NCBI RefSeq assembly: GCF_014698115.1
Contig: NZ_JACJSJ010000040.1
Coordinates: forward strand, 1-64,000
Length of the DNA stretch: 64,000 nt
Direction of reading: 5' to 3'
DNA from: Nostoc sp. FACHB-973
Lineage (GTDB): Bacteria; Cyanobacteriota; Cyanobacteriia; Cyanobacteriales; Nostocaceae
The position numbers and the translations under genes are program-made. Below the pieces are notes generated by a model. The model had not been told where the DNA came from, ran no database searches, and saw nothing but the letters and a program-made list of their open reading frames with translations. Position 1 is the stretch's first letter. Each line of letters begins with the position of its first letter. Positions 9,101 through 18,017 of the stretch are shown piece by piece.

Positions 9101-11684
9101 CTGAAGTTTCTAAAGTTGATAGTTCACCCACCACATCATCTGTAATTTCCATCTGAATATAGGTGGAATTATCAACGGCTACATCCTCAAACAACTCTTG
9201 TGGGTTTTTATCAAAGGAGCTAAAGGAATTAAATTCTAAATCGGAAGATGTTTGAGGAGAATCAACAGCAGATATCTCTGGGGGCTGATTAGTAAATTCT
9301 GGAATGAAATCTACAGTTTCTGGTTGTTGTGATAAGCTATGAATTTCTTCTACTACAGGATGCAGTGTGAACGACGGTGCTGATTCTTCTAATGTCGCTA
9401 GTTCATTAATTTCAGAAAAAATCGTTGAATCACCCGGTGCTAATTCTTCAAATAAATCATCTCCAGCATCCGCTGATAATATCACATCTAGTTGTTCTTC
9501 GTCCTGGAAATTCAGATCAAAATCTTCTATATCCAAACTGCCCATAGCAGAAAGTGTGGACTGCTGACTCTCCGCAAAAATATCATCAGCCTTAGTAGTA
9601 AATAGATTTTCTTCTAATGCTTTTTCTACATTTTGTTCAGCTAAAGAATTTGAGTCTTCTGTGCTTTCCTGGTTCCAGAAGTTACTCAAATCATCTTCTG
9701 CCGGAGAAAAATTAGATGTATCTATCGAGGATATATCAAATAAATCACCACTTTTAGAATTGTTTATAGTTAGTATTGAATGTTCTTCTGTTTCACCAAA
9801 TAGATTATCTAAAGACAAATCTGTTGGCTGAGATAATTCTATGTAATCATTAGGGGTAATTTCTTGTACCCAATTTTTATTTTCAGTTTCTAAAAATAAA
9901 TTATCAAGACTGTTTTCTTGGTTGCTCGATAGTTCTACACTAGCAAAAACATCATTTTCTGGTTGAGTTACTTCGCCTGTAATCAACAGTTCATTATCAT
10001 CATCTAGTGTCAGTGCCAATAAATCTGCAACTACATCGTTTTCATCCAGATTATTTGCGACAACTTCTTCAATTGGTTGTTCCGTCAATTCTGGTAAAAT
10101 TGCCTCAGAATCAGCATCTAAATTTAAATCGAGTTCGTTGATATCACTAAAGTCTAAATTCGTCGCAGAGATTTGTTGATTTCGCGGTTCTGAGTTTTCT
10201 TTTTCTAGGAAGTTGTCGCCAAATAACAGAGATAAATCTTCTGTCTTCGTGGTAGTTTTAGTCTGTTGTTCATTGCTGGCATCATCATCAAACGAAAGTA
10301 AATCTGATAAATCGCCATCAGTATCTTCAGTTTCATTGCTACTAAGATCAATTCCCAATTCATCGGTAGCGGTAATATCTAAAGTTTCTTCTTGTTGCCA
10401 AGGTTCATCTAAATCAGGAGTCTCGCCTTCAAATAAATCGGCAAGGGTATTTAACTCAGCTATTCCTACTTCTGGACCATTGGGGTCATGATTCCTACTG
10501 ATTGGATGCGCTTCCTCGTGTGGAGTGAAAGTAAAGCTATTTCCAGTTGCAGCATTTGATGATGTTTTTTGTAACTCAAAAGAAGCGTGTTCACTAGTAT
10601 CTTCTTCTAAATTCAGTTCTTCAATTGGCTCAGATAAATTATTTATGATTAACTGTTCGGCGTCCTCAGTTTCTTGAGCGATTGACTCTGCTGGAGACTG
10701 TCCGTCAAACAAATCAGGGGGAATTTCTAACAACTCAATTTCTGCAAAATTCAACAGTGCTTCTAGTTGTTGACTTATTGCAATTTCGGCTTCCTGACCT
10801 TGCAGAACTAATTCTTGAGCTTGCTTGATTTCAGTAATAACAATTTTAGCTAAAGTTAGATAAGTATTTTCGGGATTGGCGATCGCACTTGCTGCCGCTT
10901 GACACAAACCGCACCACTTGGACAAATTCCAAGTTAACCCAAGTTTGACTAACTGATAACAGCATTCCTGGAGGTTTTGCCGAGTTGAAGATGTTGTGGT
11001 TTGCTTAAACAATTGCAACATTTCCCGCAGGATTTGTAGCACCTGGGTTTGAAACTCGCTCCAATCATGATTTTCTTTGGCGCTGGCTGAGGATGACACC
11101 TCCTGGGATGCGACAGGGAACGATATTTCTGTCGATTCCTGATGCCCGTCTTCTGCCAAACTGGGAATATCTCGCCGCAGGAAAAGTTCTGTGAGTGTGG
11201 AGACATTATCTACAGAACCTGCAAGTTCCGTTCCAGATGAATTGCCTACTCCACTGTTTCCTCGTTCTACAAGCTGTTCTAGATGCTCATTCAGCCACTG
11301 AAAAACAGGCTCAGTTTCTGACATCAATGTATTAGCTGTCTCTTCAGAAAGACCATACGGGCCGCTCAAATGCTCTAACAGCGCTTTCAGGGTATCAGAT
11401 ACGCCGAGAAATAAAGACTCTAACTTTTGATCAATCTGAACCGGATGTTCTTTAAGAACTTTGAAACAATCTTCCAGACGGTGGGATGTATGCTGGATGC
11501 TAGTCAATCCAAGCATCGCCGCTCCTCCTTTAATAGAGTGAGCCGCCCGGAAGACCTCACTGATCATTTCCGGGTCGTTCAGGGTACCCTCTAGATTCAG
11601 CAACCCCTGTTCAATGGTGTTCAGGTGGTCTCTGGCTTCTTCAATAAAGTAACCCAAAATCCGCTGTTGTTGTTCCGGCAGCAT
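6105..11684 (-). CDS. hmpE: HmpE: giant CheA-type hybrid histidine kinase
   Basis: The 1859-residue kinase drives the chemotaxis-like pathway that controls type IV pilus motility of hormogonia. It has an N-terminal Hpt domain with AAHSIKGG (His49), a very long acidic linker rich in Glu/Asp/Ser/Thr (about residues 150-1220), a CheA dimerisation segment starting near 1225, and an HATPase domain whose N-box HMLNNAIAHGIETP is near residue 1430. A CheW-like domain and a C-terminal receiver with Asp1785 (VFCDIEMP) follow. Within the linker are four near-identical 51-residue repeats (about 815-1018). It is the last gene of the minus-strand hmp cluster; a 196-base heptamer array separates it from hmpD. 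Gene order and domains match the Nostoc punctiforme hmp locus, which is why I use that name. No ribosome binding site is evident before ATG 11684. Confidence 0.9.
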   Translation of the reverse strand: MLPEQQQRILGYFIEEARDHLNTIEQGLLNLEGTLNDPEMISEVFRAAHSIKGGAAMLGLTSIQHTSHRLEDCFKVLKEHPVQIDQKLESLFLGVSDTLKALLEHLSGPYGLSEETANTLMSETEPVFQWLNEHLEQLVERGNSGVGNSSGTELAGSVDNVSTLTELFLRRDIPSLAEDGHQESTEISFPVASQEVSSSASAKENHDWSEFQTQVLQILREMLQLFKQTTTSSTRQNLQECCYQLVKLGLTWNLSKWCGLCQAAASAIANPENTYLTLAKIVITEIKQAQELVLQGQEAEIAISQQLEALLNFAEIELLEIPPDLFDGQSPAESIAQETEDAEQLIINNLSEPIEELNLEEDTSEHASFELQKTSSNAATGNSFTFTPHEEAHPISRNHDPNGPEVGIAELNTLADLFEGETPDLDEPWQQEETLDITATDELGIDLSSNETEDTDGDLSDLLSFDDDASNEQQTKTTTKTEDLSLLFGDNFLEKENSEPRNQQISATNLDFSDINELDLNLDADSEAILPELTEQPIEEVVANNLDENDVVADLLALTLDDDNELLITGEVTQPENDVFASVELSSNQENSLDNLFLETENKNWVQEITPNDYIELSQPTDLSLDNLFGETEEHSILTINNSKSGDLFDISSIDTSNFSPAEDDLSNFWNQESTEDSNSLAEQNVEKALEENLFTTKADDIFAESQQSTLSAMGSLDIEDFDLNFQDEEQLDVILSADAGDDLFEELAPGDSTIFSEINELATLEESAPSFTLHPVVEEIHSLSQQPETVDFIPEFTNQPPEISAVDSPQTSSDLEFNSFSSFDKNPQELFEDVAVDNSTYIQMEITDDVVGELSTLETSELSQAQPGDLFGSFDENPQLLFEDVSVDNSTYIQMEITDDVVGELSTLETSELSQAQLGDLFGSFDENPQELFEDVAVDNSTYIQMEITDDVVGELSTLETSELSQAQADDLFGSFDENPQLLFEDGVVDNSTYIQMEITDDVVGELSTPETSELFQRNPEVLDTENNNLETAFDFTENPNIESAELSFTNDLLFTEISLTETDIQGNVETDENLEANFLNLGETSETAPVLEEENAVALTEELTEIETVEVVASEDEFANLEALLGEELAPVPKAKQIPELDFAALEELLGTDKNEAAVSSRQPLTQPIPPQISPPPRIDEFSDLEKLLAEADQTISHSTLPKSNTSKTARPSTRRAARFEETMKVPVKQLDDMSNLVGELVVNRNTLEQDHERLRQSLDNLLIQVQQLSDVGARMQELYERSLLEASLLAGRKTKDSSFHSEDSNSDRGFSELEMDRFTPFHTLSQQMIERIVRVRESASDIDFVTEETERVARQFRQVTTQLQEGLTRARMVPFAQTIDRWRRGVRDNAIKCGKQVELVIEGGDTLIDKMILDHLSDPLTHMLNNAIAHGIETPEQRQAAGKPPVGIITIRAFHQGNQTVISVGDDGAGIDPARVKAKAVKIGMITEAQAKTISRLEVYDLLFHSGFSIKDQADEISGRGVGMDVVRSAISEIRGTVNTDSAIGKGTTFTIRLPLTLSICKALCCVSDRARVAFPMDGVEDTLDIPLKNIQHNANGQSFISWRDTLLPFRPLKELLTFNRQISRGNVYGGTRDDDMVSVVVVRSANTLIALQIDLVLSEQEIVIKQFEGPAPKPIGVAGATVLGDGRIMPIADVLEIIDIFQGRISTQIGGGSWQQKSTPTDIPATKIDPTVLIVDDSITVRELLSLTFNKAGYRVEQARDGQEAWDKLRSGLPCDIVFCDIEMPRCDGLELLSRIQKDSNLNHLPIAMLTSRGADKHRQMAVQLGASGYFTKPYLEEALLEAASRMLKGEKLVS
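8628..9239. repeat. Four tandem 153-bp coding repeats within hmpE
   Basis: Four copies at an exact 153-base period encode 51-residue units of the form SFDENPQ-L-FED-VDNSTYI, then QMEITDDVVGELST. The copies differ at only a few positions, notably P/L/A-G/D before DLFG and the 12th-14th residues. Confidence 0.9.
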
Positions 11685-11693
11685 AGCAAAAGT

Positions 11694-11879
11694 TGTGAGT
11701 TATGAGTTGTGAGTTGTGAGTTGTGAGTTATGAGTTGTGAGTTATGAGTTATGAGTTGTGAGTTGTGAGTTATGAGTTGTGAGTTGTGATTTTTATTTCT
11801 AACTCCTCACTCCTAACTCCTAACTTGATTCCAAGTTGTGATTTTTATTTCTAACTCCTCACTCCTAACTCCTAACTTT
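11694..11879. repeat. Heptamer array GAGTTGT/GAGTTAT between hmpD and hmpE
   Basis: About a dozen GAGTTGT or GAGTTAT heptamers are followed by two copies of a segment reading CCAAGTTGTGATTTTTATTT or close to it and then AACTCCTCACTCC. It fills the whole gap between the two genes. Confidence 0.85.
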
Positions 11880-11880
11880 T

Positions 11881-14823
11881 TTATCTGGTTTCAAGGGTTT
11901 CTACTCGGAAACGTTCCACGGAGGCGATCAAGTCACGGGATACACCTACTAGGTGTTGTAGGGCACCTGAAACTCGCTGTGCTTCCTGGGAAGTTTCTTG
12001 GGCTGTGAGTTCTACTGATTGCATTACGTGAGCAACGGCGCGGGAAGTTTCCGTTTGTTCCACAGTGTCGCTGGTAATGGAACGCACAAGAATATCGATG
12101 CGATTCGCTACTTGAATAATGTTTTCGAGCGATCGCTTGGCTTCTTCTGCCAATTTTGTGCCTTTAATTACTTGTTGTGTGCCTTCTTCCATCGCGGTCA
12201 TTACGGAGCCTGTTTCGCTTTGGATTTGCATCACAATTTGTTCAATTTCTTTCAAGGATTTGGCAGATTTGTCTGCTAATTGGCGGACTTCATCTGCTAC
12301 GATCGCAAACCCGCGTCCAGCTTCTCCCGCCCTCGCCGCCTCAATACTAGCGTTGAGTGCCAGCAAGTTTGTTCTGGAAGCAATCTGAGAAATCAACGCC
12401 ACAATTTTAGAAATTTCTTGGGAAGATTCCGCCAACCGCTTCACTTTGCGAGTTGTTTCGGCAACGGTTTCTCGAATTTCCAAAATCCCCGCCACAGTAT
12501 TTTCTACTGCTTCGCCACCCTTGAGAGCGATCGTACTTGCATCGCGGGCGACGGTTTCGGCTTCCCGCGCCGCTTCTGCTACCCGCTGAATCGAGTCGGT
12601 CATCACCTGTACAGAATTCAGCGTCACTGCCAACTCTTCTGCTTGCCGCAAAGCATCACTAGATAAGGCTCTAGCAAAGGTTTCGGAGTTAGTTGCACCT
12701 TTTGTCACTTCCTTGGCTGCCACTTTTACCTGTTGGACAATATCCCGCAGGTTTTGAATTGTCAGGTTAAAAGCGTCAGCTACGGCTCCCAGAACGTCGG
12801 CTGTGACTTCAGCTTGCACTGTTAAATCGCCTCTAGCAGCTCCTTCCACATCATCCAACAGGCGAATCACCTGGCGTTGCAGATTTTCTTTGGCTTCCTC
12901 TTGTTCATCGGCTTTGCGTTGGGCTTCATTTGTGGTTGTGAAAATGACTCGCGCCATTTCATTAAAGCCACTAGCTAAATGCCCCAATTCATCTTCGGAA
13001 TACACCGTAGCTTGAGCATTCAGATTTCCTTGGCGTACAGCCTCAAACTGAGTCTCCAAATCCTTGGTTGTGCGGCGAATTTGCTTGAGTGTGATATTCC
13101 CCATGAAGCCTGCGGTAGCAAAACCTGTCAGTCCAGCGGCTAGTGCCATTGCCCAACCTGTATTTCGGACACTTTCCCTTTGTTGGGGTGGAGAAAATGT
13201 GGTGGCGAGAAAGCTGACTGTGGCTACAACCAGTGCCGAGGCAATACCCACACTCCCACCAATTAACCATTGCTTCCTTTCTATGGGGGCATTTTCTAAT
13301 GGTGCTAACCAGCCTTGCTCAACGCTGACATTGGGTTCTACCTTGGAGACATCTGCTTGGTTAAAGGCTGGAACTGGTTCGTGTGAACCAGTAATCGTGA
13401 ATAGTTCTTCTTCACGATCTGCTGCATTACTTGAAAAAGCCTGCACAACTTGGGAGCGTCCAGTACCGCTGGTTTCTGCTGCGGCAGAATGCATTGCTAT
13501 GTCAGCGAAGTCAGAATCTCCTTCGATCAGGTCAAACCCTGGAATATTTCCTAAATCATCAAATTCTTCAAAGTCATCTAAAAATTCTATATTGCTCTTA
13601 GAATTTTCTCGATGCATTACATTGTTTGACTCTTCATCAGAGGATAAGCTCTCTGAACCAAAGGCAGACTCAAATGCTTCCAGATCAAAACTTTCATCCT
13701 CATCAAAGCTATTTTTTTCTGAAAATTGAAGTGATTGAAACTGCTTTTTATCCGAAATAAAGTTTTTGTTCAAAGATGAAGAATCATCCGAAAAATTTGG
13801 TTGAAATTCTTCTTCAGCTTCCAATTCTCTTTTTTCCAACCAACTCTTAGGTTGGGTTTCCGACAAATTTTCTTGACTATTGTATCCTGAGTTATTGGTT
13901 GTAAACCTATTGCTCGGTTCTTTTTCAGCAATCAGTACAGTTTCATCTGCAAAATGATGCTGTGGAAGTTCTAAACTTTCAACACTGAAATCTTGAGGCT
14001 CTGACTGACTCAACAAATCAGCAAAATTATTGTTACTATTACCAGCTTGTGAATTAGAAGCTGAAGAGTAGTTATTATTGTGAATATCTGAATTTTCGTT
14101 AGTAGAATTTATTTCATTGTCTGCAAAATGATTATTCACTAATGATTCTTCCAGACTCTCTTCGGAGCTATGTTCTTGCCAAAAAGCAGGTAATTCTAAT
14201 TCTGCGTTTTCCTCCCAACGGCTGCTATTGAAATCTTGTTCGTCTAATTCTTCATTTAAGGCAAAAGGATCTTCACCAAAATTTATAGAAGAATCTGATA
14301 TGTTTTCTGTTTCAATACTGCCTTCTGTGGCTATATTAAATGGATTGTTTGAAGATAGTTCTTCAACTGTATTCACAGTTTGTTGATCCTCTTCAAAAAA
14401 GTTCAAGTCCAGGTTTTTGCTGTCAAATTCCTCACTAGCAGGCAAATCTTCCAATTCTTCTTCGCTATATGCCAGCGCATCAGACATCTCTAGGGAATTT
14501 ATTTGCTCTTGACTTGCTGATGTATCAATCTGACCACCAAACGACTCTAGATATTGATTAATATTCTCAATTCCATTATTGGCAAAAGCAATAATTTCTG
14601 GGTCCTTAGTCAAGTCTAATACCTGTTGATATTCTTGTTTTGCAACATCATACTGTTGCAAAACGTAGTAGATGTGACCCCTTAATAAATGAGAATTTGG
14701 ATCATTTGGTAAATTTTGCACCACTTGGTCAACTAAAGTGGCGGCAACGTCATAATTTCTTTGAACATAGGCGGTCATCGCCTGTTGATATGTTGGCTCG
14801 TAACCATCAATACTTGCTGCCAT
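11881..14823 (-). CDS. hmpD: HmpD: methyl-accepting chemotaxis-type transducer
   Basis: I start this protein (980 residues) at ATG 14823 because GGAGGAGGAA immediately precedes it; an ATG at 14895 would overlap hmpC. The N-terminus has a TPR-like unit (residues about 10-75), then a long acidic, Ser/Asn-rich linker. Two membrane helices lie near residues 518-575 ([20 protein letters not shown] and [19 protein letters not shown]). Two HAMP-type segments and an MCP signalling hairpin follow, with the conserved tip [20 protein letters not shown] near residue 835. It should sit in the membrane and couple to HmpC and HmpE. No ligand- or light-sensing domain of PixJ type is present, so the input is unclear. 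Confidence 0.9.
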   Translation of the reverse strand: MAASIDGYEPTYQQAMTAYVQRNYDVAATLVDQVVQNLPNDPNSHLLRGHIYYVLQQYDVAKQEYQQVLDLTKDPEIIAFANNGIENINQYLESFGGQIDTSASQEQINSLEMSDALAYSEEELEDLPASEEFDSKNLDLNFFEEDQQTVNTVEELSSNNPFNIATEGSIETENISDSSINFGEDPFALNEELDEQDFNSSRWEENAELELPAFWQEHSSEESLEESLVNNHFADNEINSTNENSDIHNNNYSSASNSQAGNSNNNFADLLSQSEPQDFSVESLELPQHHFADETVLIAEKEPSNRFTTNNSGYNSQENLSETQPKSWLEKRELEAEEEFQPNFSDDSSSLNKNFISDKKQFQSLQFSEKNSFDEDESFDLEAFESAFGSESLSSDEESNNVMHRENSKSNIEFLDDFEEFDDLGNIPGFDLIEGDSDFADIAMHSAAAETSGTGRSQVVQAFSSNAADREEELFTITGSHEPVPAFNQADVSKVEPNVSVEQGWLAPLENAPIERKQWLIGGSVGIASALVVATVSFLATTFSPPQQRESVRNTGWAMALAAGLTGFATAGFMGNITLKQIRRTTKDLETQFEAVRQGNLNAQATVYSEDELGHLASGFNEMARVIFTTTNEAQRKADEQEEAKENLQRQVIRLLDDVEGAARGDLTVQAEVTADVLGAVADAFNLTIQNLRDIVQQVKVAAKEVTKGATNSETFARALSSDALRQAEELAVTLNSVQVMTDSIQRVAEAAREAETVARDASTIALKGGEAVENTVAGILEIRETVAETTRKVKRLAESSQEISKIVALISQIASRTNLLALNASIEAARAGEAGRGFAIVADEVRQLADKSAKSLKEIEQIVMQIQSETGSVMTAMEEGTQQVIKGTKLAEEAKRSLENIIQVANRIDILVRSITSDTVEQTETSRAVAHVMQSVELTAQETSQEAQRVSGALQHLVGVSRDLIASVERFRVETLETR

Positions 14824-14837
14824 TTCCTCCTCCAATT

Positions 14838-15368
14838 TCATCCTGCCCATCGCGCACTCCGTATAATTGCCATTTGATCGAGCAGTCGTAGACACTGATT
14901 ATTTTTAGCACCTAGTACCCACTCTCCACGTAAAAAAGGAGCCATAGTATCTGGAACACTAGTTGGTGGCATGAGATTTTGGACATCCAGCCAGTCCATA
15001 CCACCGATTTCTTCTACTGCTAAACCCACGATTGTGTCTTGTTCTTCAATGGCAATCACCGGAATTTCAGCTTTATCTGTGTTTAATGCACTTGGTTCCC
15101 CCAGAAATTGACCCAAATCAGCCACCCAAATAACTCGACCTCGTAAATTTAGAGTACCCAAAAGTAAAGGAGAAGCATTAGGAATCGGGGTGATTCTATC
15201 AGGACTTAGTTCAATTACTTCCCGGATGCCAGTTGCTTGTAGTGCAAACTCCTGATGCGAGGGAATGTAAAACCTCAAATGTAACTCACCTTCAGGACTT
15301 TCTACTTGTAATTCTGGTCGGAAATGATCTTGACCACTGCCACTTAAAAAGTCCGGTTTGCTGACCAT
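14838..15368 (-). CDS. hmpC: HmpC: CheW-like coupling protein
   Basis: This 176-residue protein bridges the transducer HmpD and the kinase HmpE. The CheW fold is visible from about residue 28: [20 protein letters not shown], then [20 protein letters not shown] and the strand pair ending in [11 protein letters not shown]. The stop lies 14 bases before the preferred hmpD start, and the start lies 13 bases after the hmpB stop, so hmpB, hmpC and hmpD are probably one transcript. Confidence 0.9.
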   Translation of the reverse strand: MVSKPDFLSGSGQDHFRPELQVESPEGELHLRFYIPSHQEFALQATGIREVIELSPDRITPIPNASPLLLGTLNLRGRVIWVADLGQFLGEPSALNTDKAEIPVIAIEEQDTIVGLAVEEIGGMDWLDVQNLMPPTSVPDTMAPFLRGEWVLGAKNNQCLRLLDQMAIIRSARWAG

Positions 15369-15381
15369 ATTGCTTTTATCC

Positions 15382-15747
15382 TTATCCTCGCAGCAGTTGT
15401 TTGACTGTTCCTACCAACTCAGTTGGTTGAAAGGGTTTGGCGATGTAGGCGTCTGCACCTTGTTTCATGCCCCAGTAGCGATCGAATTCTTCACCTTTGG
15501 AAGAACACATAACTACAGGAACATTTTGGGTTTTCGGATCGGATTTTAACCGCCGACAAACTTCGTAGCCGTTCATCCGGGGCATGACAATATCCAATAC
15601 CACTAAATCGGGAGGTGCTACTTGAATTGCCTCCAATGCTTCTAATCCGTCACTGGCATGGGTGACTGTTAGTCCAGTTGCTTTCAGGAGGTCTGTAATC
15701 ATCTCCCTTTGCGCGATACTGTCTTCTACAATCAGAACTGTACTCAT
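15382..15747 (-). CDS. hmpB: HmpB: CheY-like response regulator
   Basis: This single receiver domain of 121 residues has the acidic pair Glu8-Asp9 (LIVEDS), phosphoacceptor Asp52 (VVLDIVMP), the switch Ser in MCSSKG and the conserved Lys in AKPFQP. It has no output domain, as expected for a diffusible CheY-type regulator of type IV pili. It is the first gene of the tight hmpBCD block. A 488-base gap to hmpA filled with repeats suggests that it may have its own promoter. Confidence 0.9.
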   Translation of the reverse strand: MSTVLIVEDSIAQREMITDLLKATGLTVTHASDGLEALEAIQVAPPDLVVLDIVMPRMNGYEVCRRLKSDPKTQNVPVVMCSSKGEEFDRYWGMKQGADAYIAKPFQPTELVGTVKQLLRG

Positions 15748-15944
15748 AAGTGTCTATCTACCTCCTGATGTAACGTTCCTAATTTGGAACATTCCCTGAT
15801 TCCCCCGCAAGTATTAACTGTATAAATTAAATTTAGTTTTTCGCTAATTTCCTGGATAGTGAGGTTTCACTGGGTTGGCTCATTCTGTGATAACATCTTT
15901 TACCTCATCTTTTAGTAGATCCACAAGTATTGGATCGCTTTATA

Positions 15945-16160
15945 TTTTGGATTTTGGATTTTAGATTTTAGATTGTTCAATCCAAAATCCGTCTTGAAAA
16001 GCTTTGATGCCTCTGTCTTGCTGCCCTCTGGGCTTCTATGCCGGAAGCCCTAGCTATTTTGGATTTTGAATTTTAGATTGTTCAATCCAAAATCCGTCTT
16101 AAAAAGCTTTGATGCCTCTGTCTTGCTGCCCTCTGGGCTTCTACGCCGAAAGCCCTAGCT
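15945..16160. repeat. Tandem duplication of about 105 bp between hmpA and hmpB
   Basis: Two copies start with TTTTGGA/TTTTAGA heptamers, run through TTCAATCCAAAATCCGTCTT and AGCTTTGATGCCTCTGTCTT, and end in AGCCCTAGCT. Copy two is 16056-16160; copy one ends at 16055 and has one extra heptamer unit. The rest of 15748-16235 shows no gene. Confidence 0.85.
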
Positions 16161-16235
16161 GAAACTTTTGTCTGCGACACGCACTCGCGTTCGCAAAATC
16201 CAAAATCTAAAATCTAAAATTTTTCTGCCCCACTT

Positions 16236-17414
16236 TCATTGTTTGTTGATATATTTCCCCACGAGCATGAGTAATTCATTGTCTGTAAATGGTTTTGTTA
16301 GATAATCCGTTGCGCCGACCATGCTAGCTTTGACTCGATCGATAAATCCATCTTTACCAGTAAGCATGATAATCGGTGTCACCCGAAATGCCGTTGAGTG
16401 TCGCAGCATGGCGCAAACTTCGTATCCCTCCAATTCCGACATGGCAATGTCGCATAAAATTAAATCCGGTTTGAGTTGAAAAACCAGACTGATTGCTTCT
16501 AGGGGATTGGTGAGGACGATCGCTTCATAACCTTGTGCTTGTAAGATGGAATTTACAGTCTCACCGATGGCGATCGCATCGTCAATACATACTATCCGCC
16601 CCCTGTTTTTTTGATTCAATTCCCAGTTCTCAGTGTGACTCTCCGGTTGATTTGTCGCTGAATATACTAACTGTAGCCAACTCTGCTGCACATATGGATA
16701 TATTGCCTTAGCGACTGTCAAAATATCTCGGTTGAGATAACGAGCCAGTTGACGCAGGGATGTTTTACCATCAGCCCAATGTTGTAGTTTATTGACGGTT
16801 GCTGCTGGTAGCGATGAGTGTGTCTGAACTTTGTCAGATAGCACCAGTAATTGTTCGGGAGACTGAATGTGTGGATAAAGTTGCTTCCACTCTTGTACCT
16901 GCTTAGTAATTTTTGTCACAAAGCGGCTAATCTCAAAAGTGTTTAATTGCGGGGCAAGTGCCGCGCCTTGACGGAAAATAAAATTACCTTGATGTAGGCT
17001 CAACAGGTCAAACAGGCTTTCATGTACCAAACCCTGGATAATACTAGCAGCTATCTTGGGGTTGATGATATTCTGTTCCAGTAGTGCCCAAAGATATGCG
17101 TACTCTGGTGCATCGGTTGATGATAAGGAGGCAATTTGTTTGTCGGCAAGTCGCATCTCAACTCGGTAATGACGTAAATAATCGCTAATCCTGGATAAGC
17201 TACTTTCTCCTTGTTGGCAATAGATGATTTGACCATTGAGGAAAAAAACGAACCAAGACTGTTGTTTTGAGAGATATTTACTAGCTCCGTCTTCACCAGC
17301 TTTGTTGTTGTGGTAAGAGCTATGAGCTTCTACCCATAGTTGCCCTGTTCGTTGTCCCAACTCAATTAATTGCAGAATACTGCAAATATCAATTTCATTT
17401 AAATTTCCCTGCAT
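16236..17414 (-). CDS. hmpA: HmpA: PATAN-receiver (PatA-like) response regulator
   Basis: The 392-residue protein begins with a PATAN/DUF4388-type domain (MQGNLNEIDICSILQLIELG), continues with an all-helical middle region and ends in a receiver (residues 272-392) with Asp322 (LILCDIAM) and Lys374 (LTKPF). PatA-like proteins of this layout control pilus motility output in cyanobacteria. It is the promoter-proximal gene of the hmp cluster and is divergent from hmpF. The symbol follows the order in N. punctiforme and is a little less certain than the family call. Confidence 0.82.
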   Translation of the reverse strand: MQGNLNEIDICSILQLIELGQRTGQLWVEAHSSYHNNKAGEDGASKYLSKQQSWFVFFLNGQIIYCQQGESSLSRISDYLRHYRVEMRLADKQIASLSSTDAPEYAYLWALLEQNIINPKIAASIIQGLVHESLFDLLSLHQGNFIFRQGAALAPQLNTFEISRFVTKITKQVQEWKQLYPHIQSPEQLLVLSDKVQTHSSLPAATVNKLQHWADGKTSLRQLARYLNRDILTVAKAIYPYVQQSWLQLVYSATNQPESHTENWELNQKNRGRIVCIDDAIAIGETVNSILQAQGYEAIVLTNPLEAISLVFQLKPDLILCDIAMSELEGYEVCAMLRHSTAFRVTPIIMLTGKDGFIDRVKASMVGATDYLTKPFTDNELLMLVGKYINKQ

Positions 17415-18017
17415 TGAGCTAAAAAGTACTCCTCATGATGGCGTTTATATTATTTGTTAATTACGTCAGGTAGTTTAATTTAGGAGTTAGGAGTTATTTC
17501 TCTTACCCTGCTTTACCCGCTTCAAGTATTGGTGAATTCACCAATTCTAAATTCTGACTTTTTGTTTACAGCAGATTTCAAGGAAAGTGAAATACGCAAG
17601 CTTAGCCTCAAAGCTACTTCTAAACCCTGTTTACTTGTGTTAGCGCAGCGGGGCGTAGCCCATTCTGAATTTTGAATTCTGAATTCTGCTGTAAGTATCG
17701 ATCGCAGGGAATTGGAAAGATTGTGACCTTATCCCTTGTTCTCATCAAGTCAGAAATTAAGCTATAAACCTTAATTTTTCGTAATACACTTTCACAAAGC
17801 TAGTGTTAACACGGAAGTCATCATCCCTGTCATCAGTACAAAATATAAAGGCGTGGTCAAGTCGCTTCTATAAGTATCAAGACGTAGCATCTCGCGTCTA
17901 TAAATAGTTTTGTCTGTTTTGTTCTGCTCAACTCCGGTTCAGTGAGACAAGTGAACAGAATTATCTCAGGTATATCTCAAAACACTAACTTTAAGTGCAT
18001 CAATAAGGACTAACAGT
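17415..18017. promoter_or_regulatory. 603-bp divergent hmpA/hmpF promoter region
   Basis: This is the only place from which hmpA leftward and hmpF rightward transcription can start. It contains GAATTCT-type heptamers and a dispersed AGCGCAGCGGGGCGTAGCC sequence (17643-17661). Next to hmpF, AAGGA at 18005-18009 serves as a ribosome binding site. I could not identify a specific promoter motif by eye. Confidence 0.5.

Noticed and set aside
14824-14895. Upstream start of hmpD overlapping hmpC
   Set aside because: A strong GGAGGAGGAA lies directly before the ATG at 14823, and the upstream part has no family similarity.
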